NCBI GenBank assembly: GCA_036504155.1
Contig: DASXVQ010000042.1
Coordinates: 1 to 64,000, forward strand
Origin: JACRCT01 sp036504155
GTDB lineage: Bacteria > Myxococcota > Myxococcia > Myxococcales > UBA5297
DNA: 64,000 nt
Reading direction: 5' to 3'
Below the pieces are notes generated by a model. It made no database searches, was not told the origin of the DNA, and worked only from the letters and a program-made list of their open reading frames with translations. The position numbers and the translations under genes are program-made. This document shows positions 9,574-18,512 of this stretch, piece by piece (position 1 is the first letter of the stretch; the number at the start of each line of letters is the position of its first letter).

Positions 9574-12500
9574 GGGGTGAACTCGTCGGCGCCGATGTCG
9601 TAGGCGAAGGCCTGCGGCCGCGACTGACCGTCGAAGTCATGGTTGGATGCGCCCAGCGCCGTGCCGTTGTTGTAGGCGGAGGAGAGCGTCCCGCTGAGGT
9701 GGTAGTTGCCGAAGGTGCCGCCGCCGACCGGGTTCTGCGCGTACAGCGGCCCGTAGCGCAGGTTCACGTAGTTGTTGCCCTCGTCGGCGGTGGCCGCGAC
9801 CTGCAGGTTCAGGACGGTCGGCGGGTTGAGCACGGCCCCCAGCTCCGGCACGGCGCGCGAGCCGTTGCAGTACTGGCTGACCAGCCTCGGGTTCGTCGAC
9901 CGGTTGCCGATGCCGAAGTAGCCGGAGGTGCTGGTCATCACCGAGAAGTTCGGGGTCAGGCGCAGCAGGCCCGGGGCGACGCTGGCGTCGCCCAGCACGC
10001 CCAGGTCCCAGTACTTCGCCCCGGCGGGGCACTGCCCGGTGGCGCTCTGGTCGGCGAGCGTGGTGCACGCCCCGCCCGCGGCCGCGCGGCTGTTGCCGAC
10101 GCAGAGCCGGCCGTCGCCCGAGTAATAGAAGCTTCGGTTCTGCCAGAGGATGTTGTCCACGAAGGCGGTGGGCTGGGAGATGGCGTTGACCAGCTTGAGC
10201 CCGAAGGTCGGCAGCGCGGCGAGCAGTTGGACGCTGGTGATCTCGGAGACGATGCCTGCGGCGCTCGGGTAGCCCACCCCCGCGCGTCCCGGCGTCTGCC
10301 CGGGCAGCGCGACCCCGCCGGCCAGCACCACGCCCGCGATGCCGGTGCTGTCGTTGGAGGCGATGGTGTTGTCGGCGATGCCGGCGCGCAGCGTGTCGGC
10401 CAGGGAGATGCCGCCCCCCGCCCAGCCCGCCACGTTGTTCACGATCAGGTTGTTGCTGAGCGTGATCTGGTGCCAGCGTCCCGGCTCGCGGTAGGCCGCG
10501 ACGTCGGCCCCGTTGACCTGCTGCAGGCGGATGCCGCCGCCCTGCCCGCCCTCGGCGAAGTTGCCGCGGACGAGGTTGGCGTCGATCGTCACGTCGCCGG
10601 TGCCCAGGGTCAGCGCCCCGGCGATGGGCGGCTCGCCGCCGACGAAGATGCCGCCGCCGTGGGTGGAGCCCGTCTGCTGGAAGCTCTGGTTGAACAGGAC
10701 CTGGTTGTTGTTGATGGACCCGTTCTGGCTGAAGCCCAGGTGGCCGATGCCGCCGCCGTCGGAGCTGGAGATGTTCCCGCAGATGAAGTTGTGGTCGAGG
10801 CTGTAGCCGTCGGTGCCGGCGCAGATCGAGACGCCGCCGCCCGCCCCGCCGCCCGTGCCGGGCCCTTCCACCGTGCCGTTCTTGGTGACCGCGTTGTGGT
10901 GGATCTTCACGCCGACGTCGTAGCCCAGCCCGTTGATGCGCCCGGCGGTGAGGCCGGCGGGCAGGGCCGCCAGCTCGAGGTAGGGCACGCCGACCCGGAC
11001 GCCGCCGTTGAACGCGCCGGCGTTCCCGTAGACGCGGTTGTTGGCGATCTCCAGGCCGTGCGCCCAGCCGTTGACGTAGATGCCGCCGCCGGCGTCGCCG
11101 CCGGTCACGCTGAGCCCGTCGATGCGCGAGGGCTTGCAGCGGAAGTTGCTGTCGGTGACCGGCGAGCCCCAGGTGCTGACCGCGCCGCCGCTGCAGCTGC
11201 CGGCCGGCAGGTTCTTGGCCAGCACGGTGATGCCGGCGCCCTCTTCCGAGCCCAGCACGGTCGGTTCCAGCAGGACCACGCCGCCGGTGATCTCCTGCGT
11301 GGGCAGCGGATCGACCTGCGGGGTGCCGGTCAGGTTGCCGGTGACCGCGTCCACCGCGAACAGGCCGTTGATGCGCGGCCGCCACTGCTCGAGCTTCCTG
11401 GTCGGGAACTTGGCGGCGTTGATGACCACCGACGACGCCCCGACGCCCTGCAGCCGCACCGGCTTCCACATCACGACCAGCTCGTTGTAGGTGCCGGCGT
11501 CGACCAGGATCAGCTCGCCCGGCTTCGCCGCGTCGATGGCGCCCTGCAGGCTGCCGCCGCTCGTCACCCGCGTCGGCGCGCCGCCGCCGAGGGTCACGGT
11601 GACGGTGTCGACGGAGGCGACGCCCGAGGCGGTGGTGATGCTCAGCTCGCCGCTCGGCGTGCCGGACGGGACGTTGACCGTGAGGGTCCCGTCGCTCCAG
11701 CCGGTGGCCGCCGTGAGGTCGACGTTGCCGATCCTCAGCTTGCCCTTGGCGGTGCCGAAGCCGTAGTGGCGAAGGACCGTGCGCTGGCTGGCGAGGCCGC
11801 CCGTGGCGAACGGGCCGGCGTAGGCCGGGTTGAGCACCTGCTGATCGCCCTCGGCGGTGATGGTCAGGGTGCCGCCGGCGGCGGGCAGCCAGGGCCCGAA
11901 GCCCGCGCTGCTGTCGACGCGCTTGATGGCCGGGGAGGCGCCGGGCAGCGCGCAGTCGGCCGGGTTGTAGCCGGCGGCGAACGCGGCGATCGGGAGGACC
12001 GGGGTGTCCAGGTAGGTCGTCTGCCCCGGCATGAAGGGGTTTGTGTAGCAGAAGTTGCTGTAGGCCGGGTTGTAGGCCGGGTCGGTGATCAGGCGGACCT
12101 TGCCCGTGGCCGGGTCGATGCTGCCCGCGGGATCCGCGATCGGCCCCGGGTCGTTCATGCAGGTGACCAGCATGTTCGGGCCGTAGCCCGAGGGCGTCGG
12201 CGGGTTCACCAGCCAGCTCGAGGGGGTCATCATGTTGTAGGTGCCCCACTGGTCGCTGTAGGTGCGGCTGATCTCCTGGCCGGAGGAGTCCTTGATGGAG
12301 ACCGGGACGAACGGCACCGAGGCCTTCTCGCCGAAGTCGGGCGCCGCCGCGTTGAACTCCGAGGAGGCGTCGTCGAGGATCATGCCGGTGTTGTTGGCGG
12401 CCGCCGGCACCTCGGTGAAGACGAAGAAGGTGGCGCTGGCCTGCGCCTGGTCGCCGAGCACGACCTTCTTGCGGTCGCACAGCGGCCGGTCCATGCCCGC

Positions 12501-15500
12501 GAACGGCGCCACCTGCTGCGCCTGCGGGAACAGGCTCAGGAAGTCGGGCACGCGGTGCAGCTGGCCGACGCACTCGGCGAACACCAGCATCGACGAGGAC
12601 ACGCCCAGGTCGGTGGTCGGGTCGCTCTGGAAGCCGGGGTCGCCGGTCTCGGGGTTGCCGGGGTTGGCGTTCCCCAGCGTCGCCTGGTCGGGGAGGATGA
12701 AGATGTTGGAGAGCGCGCCGAACTGCTGCGTCGCGGGCGCGTTGAACGCGTCGCCCATGAAGATGTTCTTGTCCTCCTCCTTGACGACCTCGTAGCCGGG
12801 CGGCGTCACCACCTCGACCACGTACGTCCCGGCCGGCAGGCTGACCAGCGTCTGGCCGGCGGCCTTCTGCGCTTCGCCGAGCGGATGGGCGGCGACGTAC
12901 TCGGCGCTGGGGAACACGTAGCGGCCGTCGTAGGGCGCGGCCTGCACCTGGTTCCAGTTGTGGAAGCCGTCGTAGCAGCGCTGCCGGTCGCCGGCGCCCA
13001 GGGTGTAGCTGACGAACGGGTCGGTGCTCTTCTGGCCCGGGCACTGGAGGTTCACCTGCGCGCCGGCCGGGTAGGCGGCCGCCGGGGCCAGCGCCGCGCT
13101 GGCCGGGTCGCGCAGCTTGTTGTCGGCGCCCAGCTGGTACTGCTTGCCGTCGGCGCCCCAGACCAGGTTGACGAAGTCGTCGAAGCTCGAGGTCGTGGTC
13201 GCGTCGACCTTCGTCAGGGTCTCGGTGCCATCGGGCAGCGTCTCCTTCTTGTAGAGGTTGACGGCGACGCGCGGGACCAGCGGCTCCCAGAGGGTCTGCA
13301 CGTTGTAGCGCATGTCGTCGAAGGGGCGCGTCGAGGAGTAGACGACGTAGCCGACGACGCCGCCGTTCTCGCCCGGCGCGTAGGGCGCGCGGCCCCAGTT
13401 CACCTGGTTGCGCTGGCTGATGAAGCTCTGCACGCCGTAGCTGAGGGCGCCCGGGATCTCCGTGCGCACGCTCGACTCGCCGGTGGGGTAGGTGGAGGCC
13501 CACAGCCCCGCGCCGTCGCCGGTGGCGTCGGTCTTGCCGCCGCCGTCGACCACGACGCTGACGCCGGTCTGCTTGAAGCGCGTGGTGTCGGCCTCGGCGA
13601 CGTACCAGTTGAAGAGCGGGAACAGCTCGGGGAGCAGGCCGTTGCCGTTGCTGTCGGTGAGCGTCGAGTTCGACGGGGCGCCGGTGCGGTAGCGCACCGT
13701 CAGCGGCACGTTGGCGATGCCCGGCTCGCCGGGGTCGTAGACGCCGTTCCTGTTCAGGTCCTGGAAGATGTTCTGGTCGTACTGCGTGAACCAGCTGAGC
13801 ACCGGGAGGTCGCCCAGGGCGACGGTGGCGATGGCGGCGGGGACGGTGACGGCGCTGGTCTGGATGATCTGGTCGAGCCACTGGTCGAAGACGGCCAGCT
13901 CGAACGAGCCGGCGGGCACGCCGGTCAGGGTGAAGTTGCCGTCCGGGTCGCACTGGGCCGAGGCGATGGCCCGGCCGTCGCCGGCCTGCGAGTTGAGGAC
14001 CACCTGGCAGGTGGTCGACGAGAGCAGGTCGTAGGAGGCCGAGTCCCACAGCGTCACGTCGCTGGGGTGCGACATGTGCTGGTTGGTCACCTTGCCGGTG
14101 ATGGAGTGGGTGCCGACCAGCTTGTTGGCGGCTGCGAAGGCGGCGACGCGGCCGGGGCTGACGAAGCCGATGGTGACGTGCGGGCCGGGCGGGCCGAACT
14201 CCTGGAAGTACACGGGCTCGCGGATGCCGACGAAGGCGTCCTGCGCCTGGGTGCCCTCCAGGGTCTCGGTCTGCCACCACACCTCGCCTGCGGCCTCCCG
14301 CGCCGCTCCGGGGTGCGCGAGGACGTCGTAGCGCGCGGGGGTCAGGTTCTTGATGAGCGCGTGGCCGGCCAGGGCGTACTTCGCCGGGTCGGCGGCGGGG
14401 GTGCCTTCGTTCGGGTCGTTGGGGCAGGTGTAGATCGCGCCGACGAGGTTGCCCGTCGCGGTGGTCCCGGTGCCGTTGGTCGCCGCGTTGAGCTCGTCCG
14501 GGCAGCCCGGCCGGCCCAGCAGCGAGTTGGACAGCGGCATGTTGAAGGCGTCGAAGGTCTGCTGGCCGGCGACGTCGCCGGTGCGGCCGGCGGGGTCGTT
14601 GAGGATCAGGTTGAAGCCGCCCAGCGGTCGCTCCACGGGCTCGTTCTGCCCGTTGGTTGGCTGGTCGTCCTCGTAGACGTAGACGCTCATCTGCGCGGGC
14701 TCGAGCGGGCTCGGCTGCAGCTTGACGTTCAGCGGCGCCCAGGAGCCGTTCGCCAGGCGCTTGACCTCGGCGCCGCCCATGGCGTGGCCCGGGGGGCTCC
14801 CGGCGTCGCCGGGCAGGATGGACAGGTAGTAGTTCTTCGACGGGTCCAGCGCGACCCGCGAGGGCAGCGTCTGGCGCGCCAGCGCCTCGGCGTCGCCGAC
14901 GGTGACGCGCACGCCGGTGGCCGGGTCGAGCACCGTCTGGCCGCTGCCGCAGCTGATCGCCCCGACGCAGCCGGTGGCGACGACGGGCATGTGGCTGCGG
15001 TGGAAGCTGGTGCCGAGGCTGCGCGTGCCCAGAGACGGCGTGGCGGCGGTGTCGTGCTTGAACGTCAGGTCTTCCTGCAGGGTCCAGCGGAAGTCGGAGA
15101 TCGCGATGGACGGGTCCGAGCCGTCGACGACGGCGACGCTCAGGTTGGAGGCGGTGCCGAAGGCGAGGGCGACCGTCGCCGGCGCGCTCGCGGTCCCCTG
15201 GGAGTTCGTCGCCAGGTAGGTGAACTGGCACGACGCGCCGGCCGCGGTGGCGCTGAAGGAGCCGTCGGCGGCGAGCGACACGGAGGCGCAGGTGCTGCCC
15301 GCCACCGAGCCGGCGGTGAGCGGGAACTTGTTCGGGTCGGTGTCGTTGGAGAGCACGCCCGGGCGCGCCACGCTGAACTTGCCGGCGATGACGCTGGTGT
15401 AGCTGTCGGCGTTGGCGACGGGGCTGTTGCCGGCGCCGGTGAGTTGGGCGGCGACCACCAGGTTCACCGTCGCGGTCCCGGCGGCGCCGCCGTTGCCGCC

Positions 15501-17012
15501 GTAGGTGAACGAGTCGGTGCCGCTGAAGCCGGCGTTGGGCGTGTAGCTGAAGCTGCCGTCGCCGGCGAGGGCGAGCGTGCCGTGGCCGACGTTCGTCCCC
15601 AGCGCGACGGTGTAGACGGCGACGTCGTTGGCCGCCACGTTGCCGCCGAAGGCGGTGTTGAACGGGACGTTGAAGGCGTCGTCGACGGCCGCCGGGACGA
15701 TGGCCGCGGGCAGCATCCCGGGCGCGCCCGGCGCGGCGCCGGCGGCCACCGCCGACGCGTGGTTGATGGTGAGGAAGCCCAGCATGCCGCCCTCCGGCTG
15801 GCCGGCGGCGGTGAGGCTCAAGGAGCGATCGAAGACCGGGTAGGTCGCGGGGCTGAAGGACCCGCCCGCGGTGGGCGGGCTCAGCAGGACGTCGTGCGTC
15901 TTGCCCGCGGTCAGCAGGAGCTCGTTCTGCACCCTGGGATTGCCCGGCGCCTTGTTGCCGTCCTCGCCGACGATCGCCATCGGCAGGCCGAGGATGGCCG
16001 GGACGTGGCTGCGCGAGCCGGCGTTGGCCAGGCGCACCAGGACGTTGCCGCTGCCCGCGGCCGCGGGCGCCATGTCGAACAGCGAGCTCTGCGGCGCGGT
16101 CTTGTCGAACGACTGGCCGTTGATGAGGAAGGTGGTCGGCGTGTAGTTGACCGCCGCCGGGTAGCAGGGCGCCGCCGCCGAGCAGGTCGGGTCATCGAAG
16201 CGCTTGTTCACGTCCGCGCCCGCCACCGCGGCGGCGTCGACCGCGCGGTTCTGCGCCGGGTCGATCTCGCTGAGCAGCAGCGACACGTCGGCGTCGTAGC
16301 TCACGCCGGGGTAGGCGGCGCCCGGGGTGAACGTGCCGCCGGCCGAGGGCGCCGTCGTCACGATCAAGAGGCCGTACAGGCCCATCGGCACCTGCAGGGA
16401 CGGCAGCGTCCCCGTCTCGTAGAGGTAGGTGCCCGGCTTGAGGTTGTCCCAGGTCAGGGTCTGCGCGGGGCTCGCCGCCGGAAGCTCGGTGCCGAAGGAG
16501 CGGACGCGCTGCCCCTGCACCGGCGGCACGAAGGCCGGCGGCGTGCCCGGCGGGTTGACCGGCGCGTTGCCGGGGAAGGTCGTGTAGTTCTGGCCGGTGT
16601 GTGCCGGGCCGTCCATCTTCGCCGGGGCGCCGAGGCCGCCGCCCCGCTGCCCGAGGACGACCAGCGAGGTCGGCACCGGGAGCTCGTTCGTCAGCGCGAT
16701 CTGCAGGCTCGTGCCGGCGGCGGCCACGATGGTCGGGCCCGGCGCCCAGGAACCCGTGCACGACCCGGTGGTGCAGAAGCCCCACATCGGCACGCTCGTC
16801 CCGTCCCGCAGCGTGGTGGACATGCGCTGCGCCGTCAGCTGGACGGGAGTCCCCGGCGAGCTGACCACCTGGACCAGCCCGGCGCCCAAGCGGCTCTGCA
16901 CCTGCGCCGCGCCCGGCGCCCCGCCGTGGTCGCAGGAGGCGCCGCCCAGCGCCACTGCCGCCAATACCGCCGCCGTCATCACGCGAACAGACTTCGAGCC
17001 ATACGACTGCAT
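9570..17012 (-). CDS. Giant surface protein: oxidase-like head, Ig/SdrD-like repeats, parallel beta-helix
   Basis: The 2480-residue protein has a signal with a possible but imperfect lipobox (GASC, C27). Its N-terminal ~400 residues follow the multicopper-oxidase plan (GPTIVAAAGTSLQIALTNEL; LKPGTYLYETG; MGLYGLLIV; VLVRLANAGSRSHVP), but the HxH copper pairs are absent: the usual YHSH position reads YETG. Two Ig/cadherin-like repeats follow (about 440-620: AFNVPFNTAFGGNVAANDV, ADSYTSVIAGK). Next come a large collagen-binding/SdrD-like region with FQDLNRNGVYDPGEPGI (about 1110) and YVVEVVTPPGYEVV, an IPT-like domain (about 1740-1800), and a right-handed parallel beta-helix (about 1810-2400, N-rich turns such as IANNRVYGNAGAFNGG). 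The C-terminus is FAYDIGADEFTP. ATG 17012 follows AGGA; a GTG at 17027 is possible. It is central in the operon and could be a surface scaffold. Confidence 0.85.
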   Translation of the reverse strand: MQSYGSKSVRVMTAAVLAAVALGGASCDHGGAPGAAQVQSRLGAGLVQVVSSPGTPVQLTAQRMSTTLRDGTSVPMWGFCTTGSCTGSWAPGPTIVAAAGTSLQIALTNELPVPTSLVVLGQRGGGLGAPAKMDGPAHTGQNYTTFPGNAPVNPPGTPPAFVPPVQGQRVRSFGTELPAASPAQTLTWDNLKPGTYLYETGTLPSLQVPMGLYGLLIVTTAPSAGGTFTPGAAYPGVSYDADVSLLLSEIDPAQNRAVDAAAVAGADVNKRFDDPTCSAAAPCYPAAVNYTPTTFLINGQSFDKTAPQSSLFDMAPAAAGSGNVLVRLANAGSRSHVPAILGLPMAIVGEDGNKAPGNPRVQNELLLTAGKTHDVLLSPPTAGGSFSPATYPVFDRSLSLTAAGQPEGGMLGFLTINHASAVAAGAAPGAPGMLPAAIVPAAVDDAFNVPFNTAFGGNVAANDVAVYTVALGTNVGHGTLALAGDGSFSYTPNAGFSGTDSFTYGGNGGAAGTATVNLVVAAQLTGAGNSPVANADSYTSVIAGKFSVARPGVLSNDTDPNKFPLTAGSVAGSTCASVSLAADGSFSATAAGASCQFTYLATNSQGTASAPATVALAFGTASNLSVAVVDGSDPSIAISDFRWTLQEDLTFKHDTAATPSLGTRSLGTSFHRSHMPVVATGCVGAISCGSGQTVLDPATGVRVTVGDAEALARQTLPSRVALDPSKNYYLSILPGDAGSPPGHAMGGAEVKRLANGSWAPLNVKLQPSPLEPAQMSVYVYEDDQPTNGQNEPVERPLGGFNLILNDPAGRTGDVAGQQTFDAFNMPLSNSLLGRPGCPDELNAATNGTGTTATGNLVGAIYTCPNDPNEGTPAADPAKYALAGHALIKNLTPARYDVLAHPGAAREAAGEVWWQTETLEGTQAQDAFVGIREPVYFQEFGPPGPHVTIGFVSPGRVAAFAAANKLVGTHSITGKVTNQHMSHPSDVTLWDSASYDLLSSTTCQVVLNSQAGDGRAIASAQCDPDGNFTLTGVPAGSFELAVFDQWLDQIIQTSAVTVPAAIATVALGDLPVLSWFTQYDQNIFQDLNRNGVYDPGEPGIANVPLTVRYRTGAPSNSTLTDSNGNGLLPELFPLFNWYVAEADTTRFKQTGVSVVVDGGGKTDATGDGAGLWASTYPTGESSVRTEIPGALSYGVQSFISQRNQVNWGRAPYAPGENGGVVGYVVYSSTRPFDDMRYNVQTLWEPLVPRVAVNLYKKETLPDGTETLTKVDATTTSSFDDFVNLVWGADGKQYQLGADNKLRDPASAALAPAAAYPAGAQVNLQCPGQKSTDPFVSYTLGAGDRQRCYDGFHNWNQVQAAPYDGRYVFPSAEYVAAHPLGEAQKAAGQTLVSLPAGTYVVEVVTPPGYEVVKEEDKNIFMGDAFNAPATQQFGALSNIFILPDQATLGNANPGNPETGDPGFQSDPTTDLGVSSSMLVFAECVGQLHRVPDFLSLFPQAQQVAPFAGMDRPLCDRKKVVLGDQAQASATFFVFTEVPAAANNTGMILDDASSEFNAAAPDFGEKASVPFVPVSIKDSSGQEISRTYSDQWGTYNMMTPSSWLVNPPTPSGYGPNMLVTCMNDPGPIADPAGSIDPATGKVRLITDPAYNPAYSNFCYTNPFMPGQTTYLDTPVLPIAAFAAGYNPADCALPGASPAIKRVDSSAGFGPWLPAAGGTLTITAEGDQQVLNPAYAGPFATGGLASQRTVLRHYGFGTAKGKLRIGNVDLTAATGWSDGTLTVNVPSGTPSGELSITTASGVASVDTVTVTLGGGAPTRVTSGGSLQGAIDAAKPGELILVDAGTYNELVVMWKPVRLQGVGASSVVINAAKFPTRKLEQWRPRINGLFAVDAVTGNLTGTPQVDPLPTQEITGGVVLLEPTVLGSEEGAGITVLAKNLPAGSCSGGAVSTWGSPVTDSNFRCKPSRIDGLSVTGGDAGGGIYVNGWAHGLEIANNRVYGNAGAFNGGVRVGVPYLELAALPAGLTAGRINGLGYDVGVKIHHNAVTKNGTVEGPGTGGGAGGGVSICAGTDGYSLDHNFICGNISSSDGGGIGHLGFSQNGSINNNQVLFNQSFQQTGSTHGGGIFVGGEPPIAGALTLGTGDVTIDANLVRGNFAEGGQGGGIRLQQVNGADVAAYREPGRWHQITLSNNLIVNNVAGWAGGGISLADTLRAGIADNTIASNDSTGIAGVVLAGGVALPGQTPGRAGVGYPSAAGIVSEITSVQLLAALPTFGLKLVNAISQPTAFVDNILWQNRSFYYSGDGRLCVGNSRAAAGGACTTLADQSATGQCPAGAKYWDLGVLGDASVAPGLLRLTPNFSVMTSTSGYFGIGNRSTNPRLVSQYCNGSRAVPELGAVLNPPTVLNLQVAATADEGNNYVNLRYGPLYAQNPVGGGTFGNYHLSGTLSSAYNNGTALGASNHDFDGQSRPQAFAYDIGADEFTP

Positions 17013-17065
17013 GGGGTCCTCCCACACTCGTCAGGAACGCCGTGGAGATGTCGTGAAGCGGTGCT

Positions 17066-18502
17066 TCAGAGGGTCTCGTCGATCTGCCAGGTGGGCGGAT
17101 CGATCAGCAGCATCGACATGATTCCGCCGGGGAACACGTCGTTCGTGGTGATCTCGCGCTCGTTGTGCGAGTGCCACATGTACGCGTAGCCGGCCTGCGG
17201 GTTCTGGTTGAGCGTCCCGGGCGGCTCGTTGGTGTTGGTGAACGCCCCGGTGGTCTGCAGGCCCAGGTACGGCGTGCCCGCGTACCACTGGCCCAGCGCG
17301 ACGATGGTCGGGTCGGGCGGGGTCACCGGGATGGGCTTGCGGTGGTCCGCGCACCACTCGCCGTAGTTGGGGTCCGTCTTCACCGAGTGGAAGCCGGAGG
17401 CGTCCGGGGTGCACTTGCTGCCGTCGCCGGCGCGGTGGTTGTAGACGTCCCAGTTCAGCCCCTTGCCGCTCCAGCTGAAGATCTGGTCCTGCGTCTGGCC
17501 CGAGACCGTGGGCGTCGTGAAGAGCAGCGGGCCCGCCAGCGAGACGCCGTCCACCGCGCTCAGCAGCAGGTTGCCGTCGCGTGCCAGCACGCGGGCGTGG
17601 TTGCCGTGGAAGTGGAACGGGTGCTGCCAGCGCCCCTGGCCGATCATCCGCATCAGCACCCGCTCCCCGGGGTGCATGTGCGGGTTGGCGTTGTAGGGCT
17701 GGTGCACGTAGCCGGGCGCGTAGGAGGTGTCCATGTCGTCGGGCATCGAGCGGCCGTTGAGCAGGTAGTAGTTCGGCCGATAGGGCTCGACGACCGCGGA
17801 GATCTTGGGGCAGGGCGCGGCGGCGCAGGCCTGCACCTGCGCCAGGGCCCGCTCGTGGATGCGCGAGTCGATCTCGCTGATCTGGAACATGTACTCGCGG
17901 TCGTAGCAGGTGTCCGGGTGGTCGTAGGCCGAGGCCGCCAGCGAGTACGCGCCCTGCGTGCAGCCCGCGGGTGCGGCCGAAGGCAGGACGACGAGCGCCC
18001 CGAAGAGGCCCATCTCGATCTGCAGCTCGGGCTGGCTTCCGCTGTAGTAGGCGAACGTCCCAGGCCGCGTCGCGGTGAAGGCGTAGGTCACGCCGCCGCC
18101 GCCGCTCGCCGCCTCCTGCGCCATGAGGCCGGCCACCCCGCCGGTCGTGGCGACCTGAAACCCCGGGAAGACGAGGGAGGTGTTGCCCGCCGCGGGAGGC
18201 AGGCCGTTCTTGAGCGTCACGGTGATCGGCTGGCCTTCGCGGACGATCAAGGTCGGCCCCGGCATCTGCATCAGCGGGCAGGCCCCGGGGAACGGCGCGA
18301 AGCTCGGCGTGCTGGCCGGGTCGCAGCCGTAGCCCCAGGCGTAGATGGAGGCGCCGTCGGGCTGGCTGACGAAGTCGGCCGTCGCGACCAGGTTGAACGA
18401 GGTGCCGGTGATGCCGGGCACCGCGGCCCGCGCCGAGGGGGCGGCGAGCAGGACGGCCAGGACCAGCAGGGAACCTCGAATCGTCGTCGTCTCGGGACGC
18501 AT
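17066..18502 (-). CDS. Multicopper-oxidase-like protein B (carries HPxHxH and WHSH, lacks type 1 Cys)
   Basis: Multicopper oxidases are periplasmic or extracellular cupredoxin-repeat enzymes needing four HxH pairs for the trinuclear copper site, plus a Cys/His/Met type 1 site. This 478-residue protein has a signal peptide (1-26) and an N-terminal cupredoxin domain with no visible copper ligands (GPTLIVREGQPITVTLKNGL, GTFAYYSGS). Its C-terminal domain has HPFHFHGNH (H294, H297, H299) and WHSH (H444, H446), followed by NEREITTNDVFPGGIMSM. In a normal oxidase the last motif is HCHxxxHxxxxM; here the cysteine is serine and the next histidine is missing, so B should not form a type 1 site. RBS AGGAG follows the stop of protein C by a few bases, and the genes are clearly co-transcribed. 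Confidence 0.88.
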   Translation of the reverse strand: MRPETTTIRGSLLVLAVLLAAPSARAAVPGITGTSFNLVATADFVSQPDGASIYAWGYGCDPASTPSFAPFPGACPLMQMPGPTLIVREGQPITVTLKNGLPPAAGNTSLVFPGFQVATTGGVAGLMAQEAASGGGGVTYAFTATRPGTFAYYSGSQPELQIEMGLFGALVVLPSAAPAGCTQGAYSLAASAYDHPDTCYDREYMFQISEIDSRIHERALAQVQACAAAPCPKISAVVEPYRPNYYLLNGRSMPDDMDTSYAPGYVHQPYNANPHMHPGERVLMRMIGQGRWQHPFHFHGNHARVLARDGNLLLSAVDGVSLAGPLLFTTPTVSGQTQDQIFSWSGKGLNWDVYNHRAGDGSKCTPDASGFHSVKTDPNYGEWCADHRKPIPVTPPDPTIVALGQWYAGTPYLGLQTTGAFTNTNEPPGTLNQNPQAGYAYMWHSHNEREITTNDVFPGGIMSMLLIDPPTWQIDETL

Positions 18503-18512
18503 GGGGCGGCTC

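Noticed and set aside
9639..17189. Very long plus-strand open frame opposite the giant surface protein
   Set aside because: It is rich in Arg, Val and Gly with no domains, runs across several minus-strand genes, and is the expected antisense shadow of GC-rich coding DNA.
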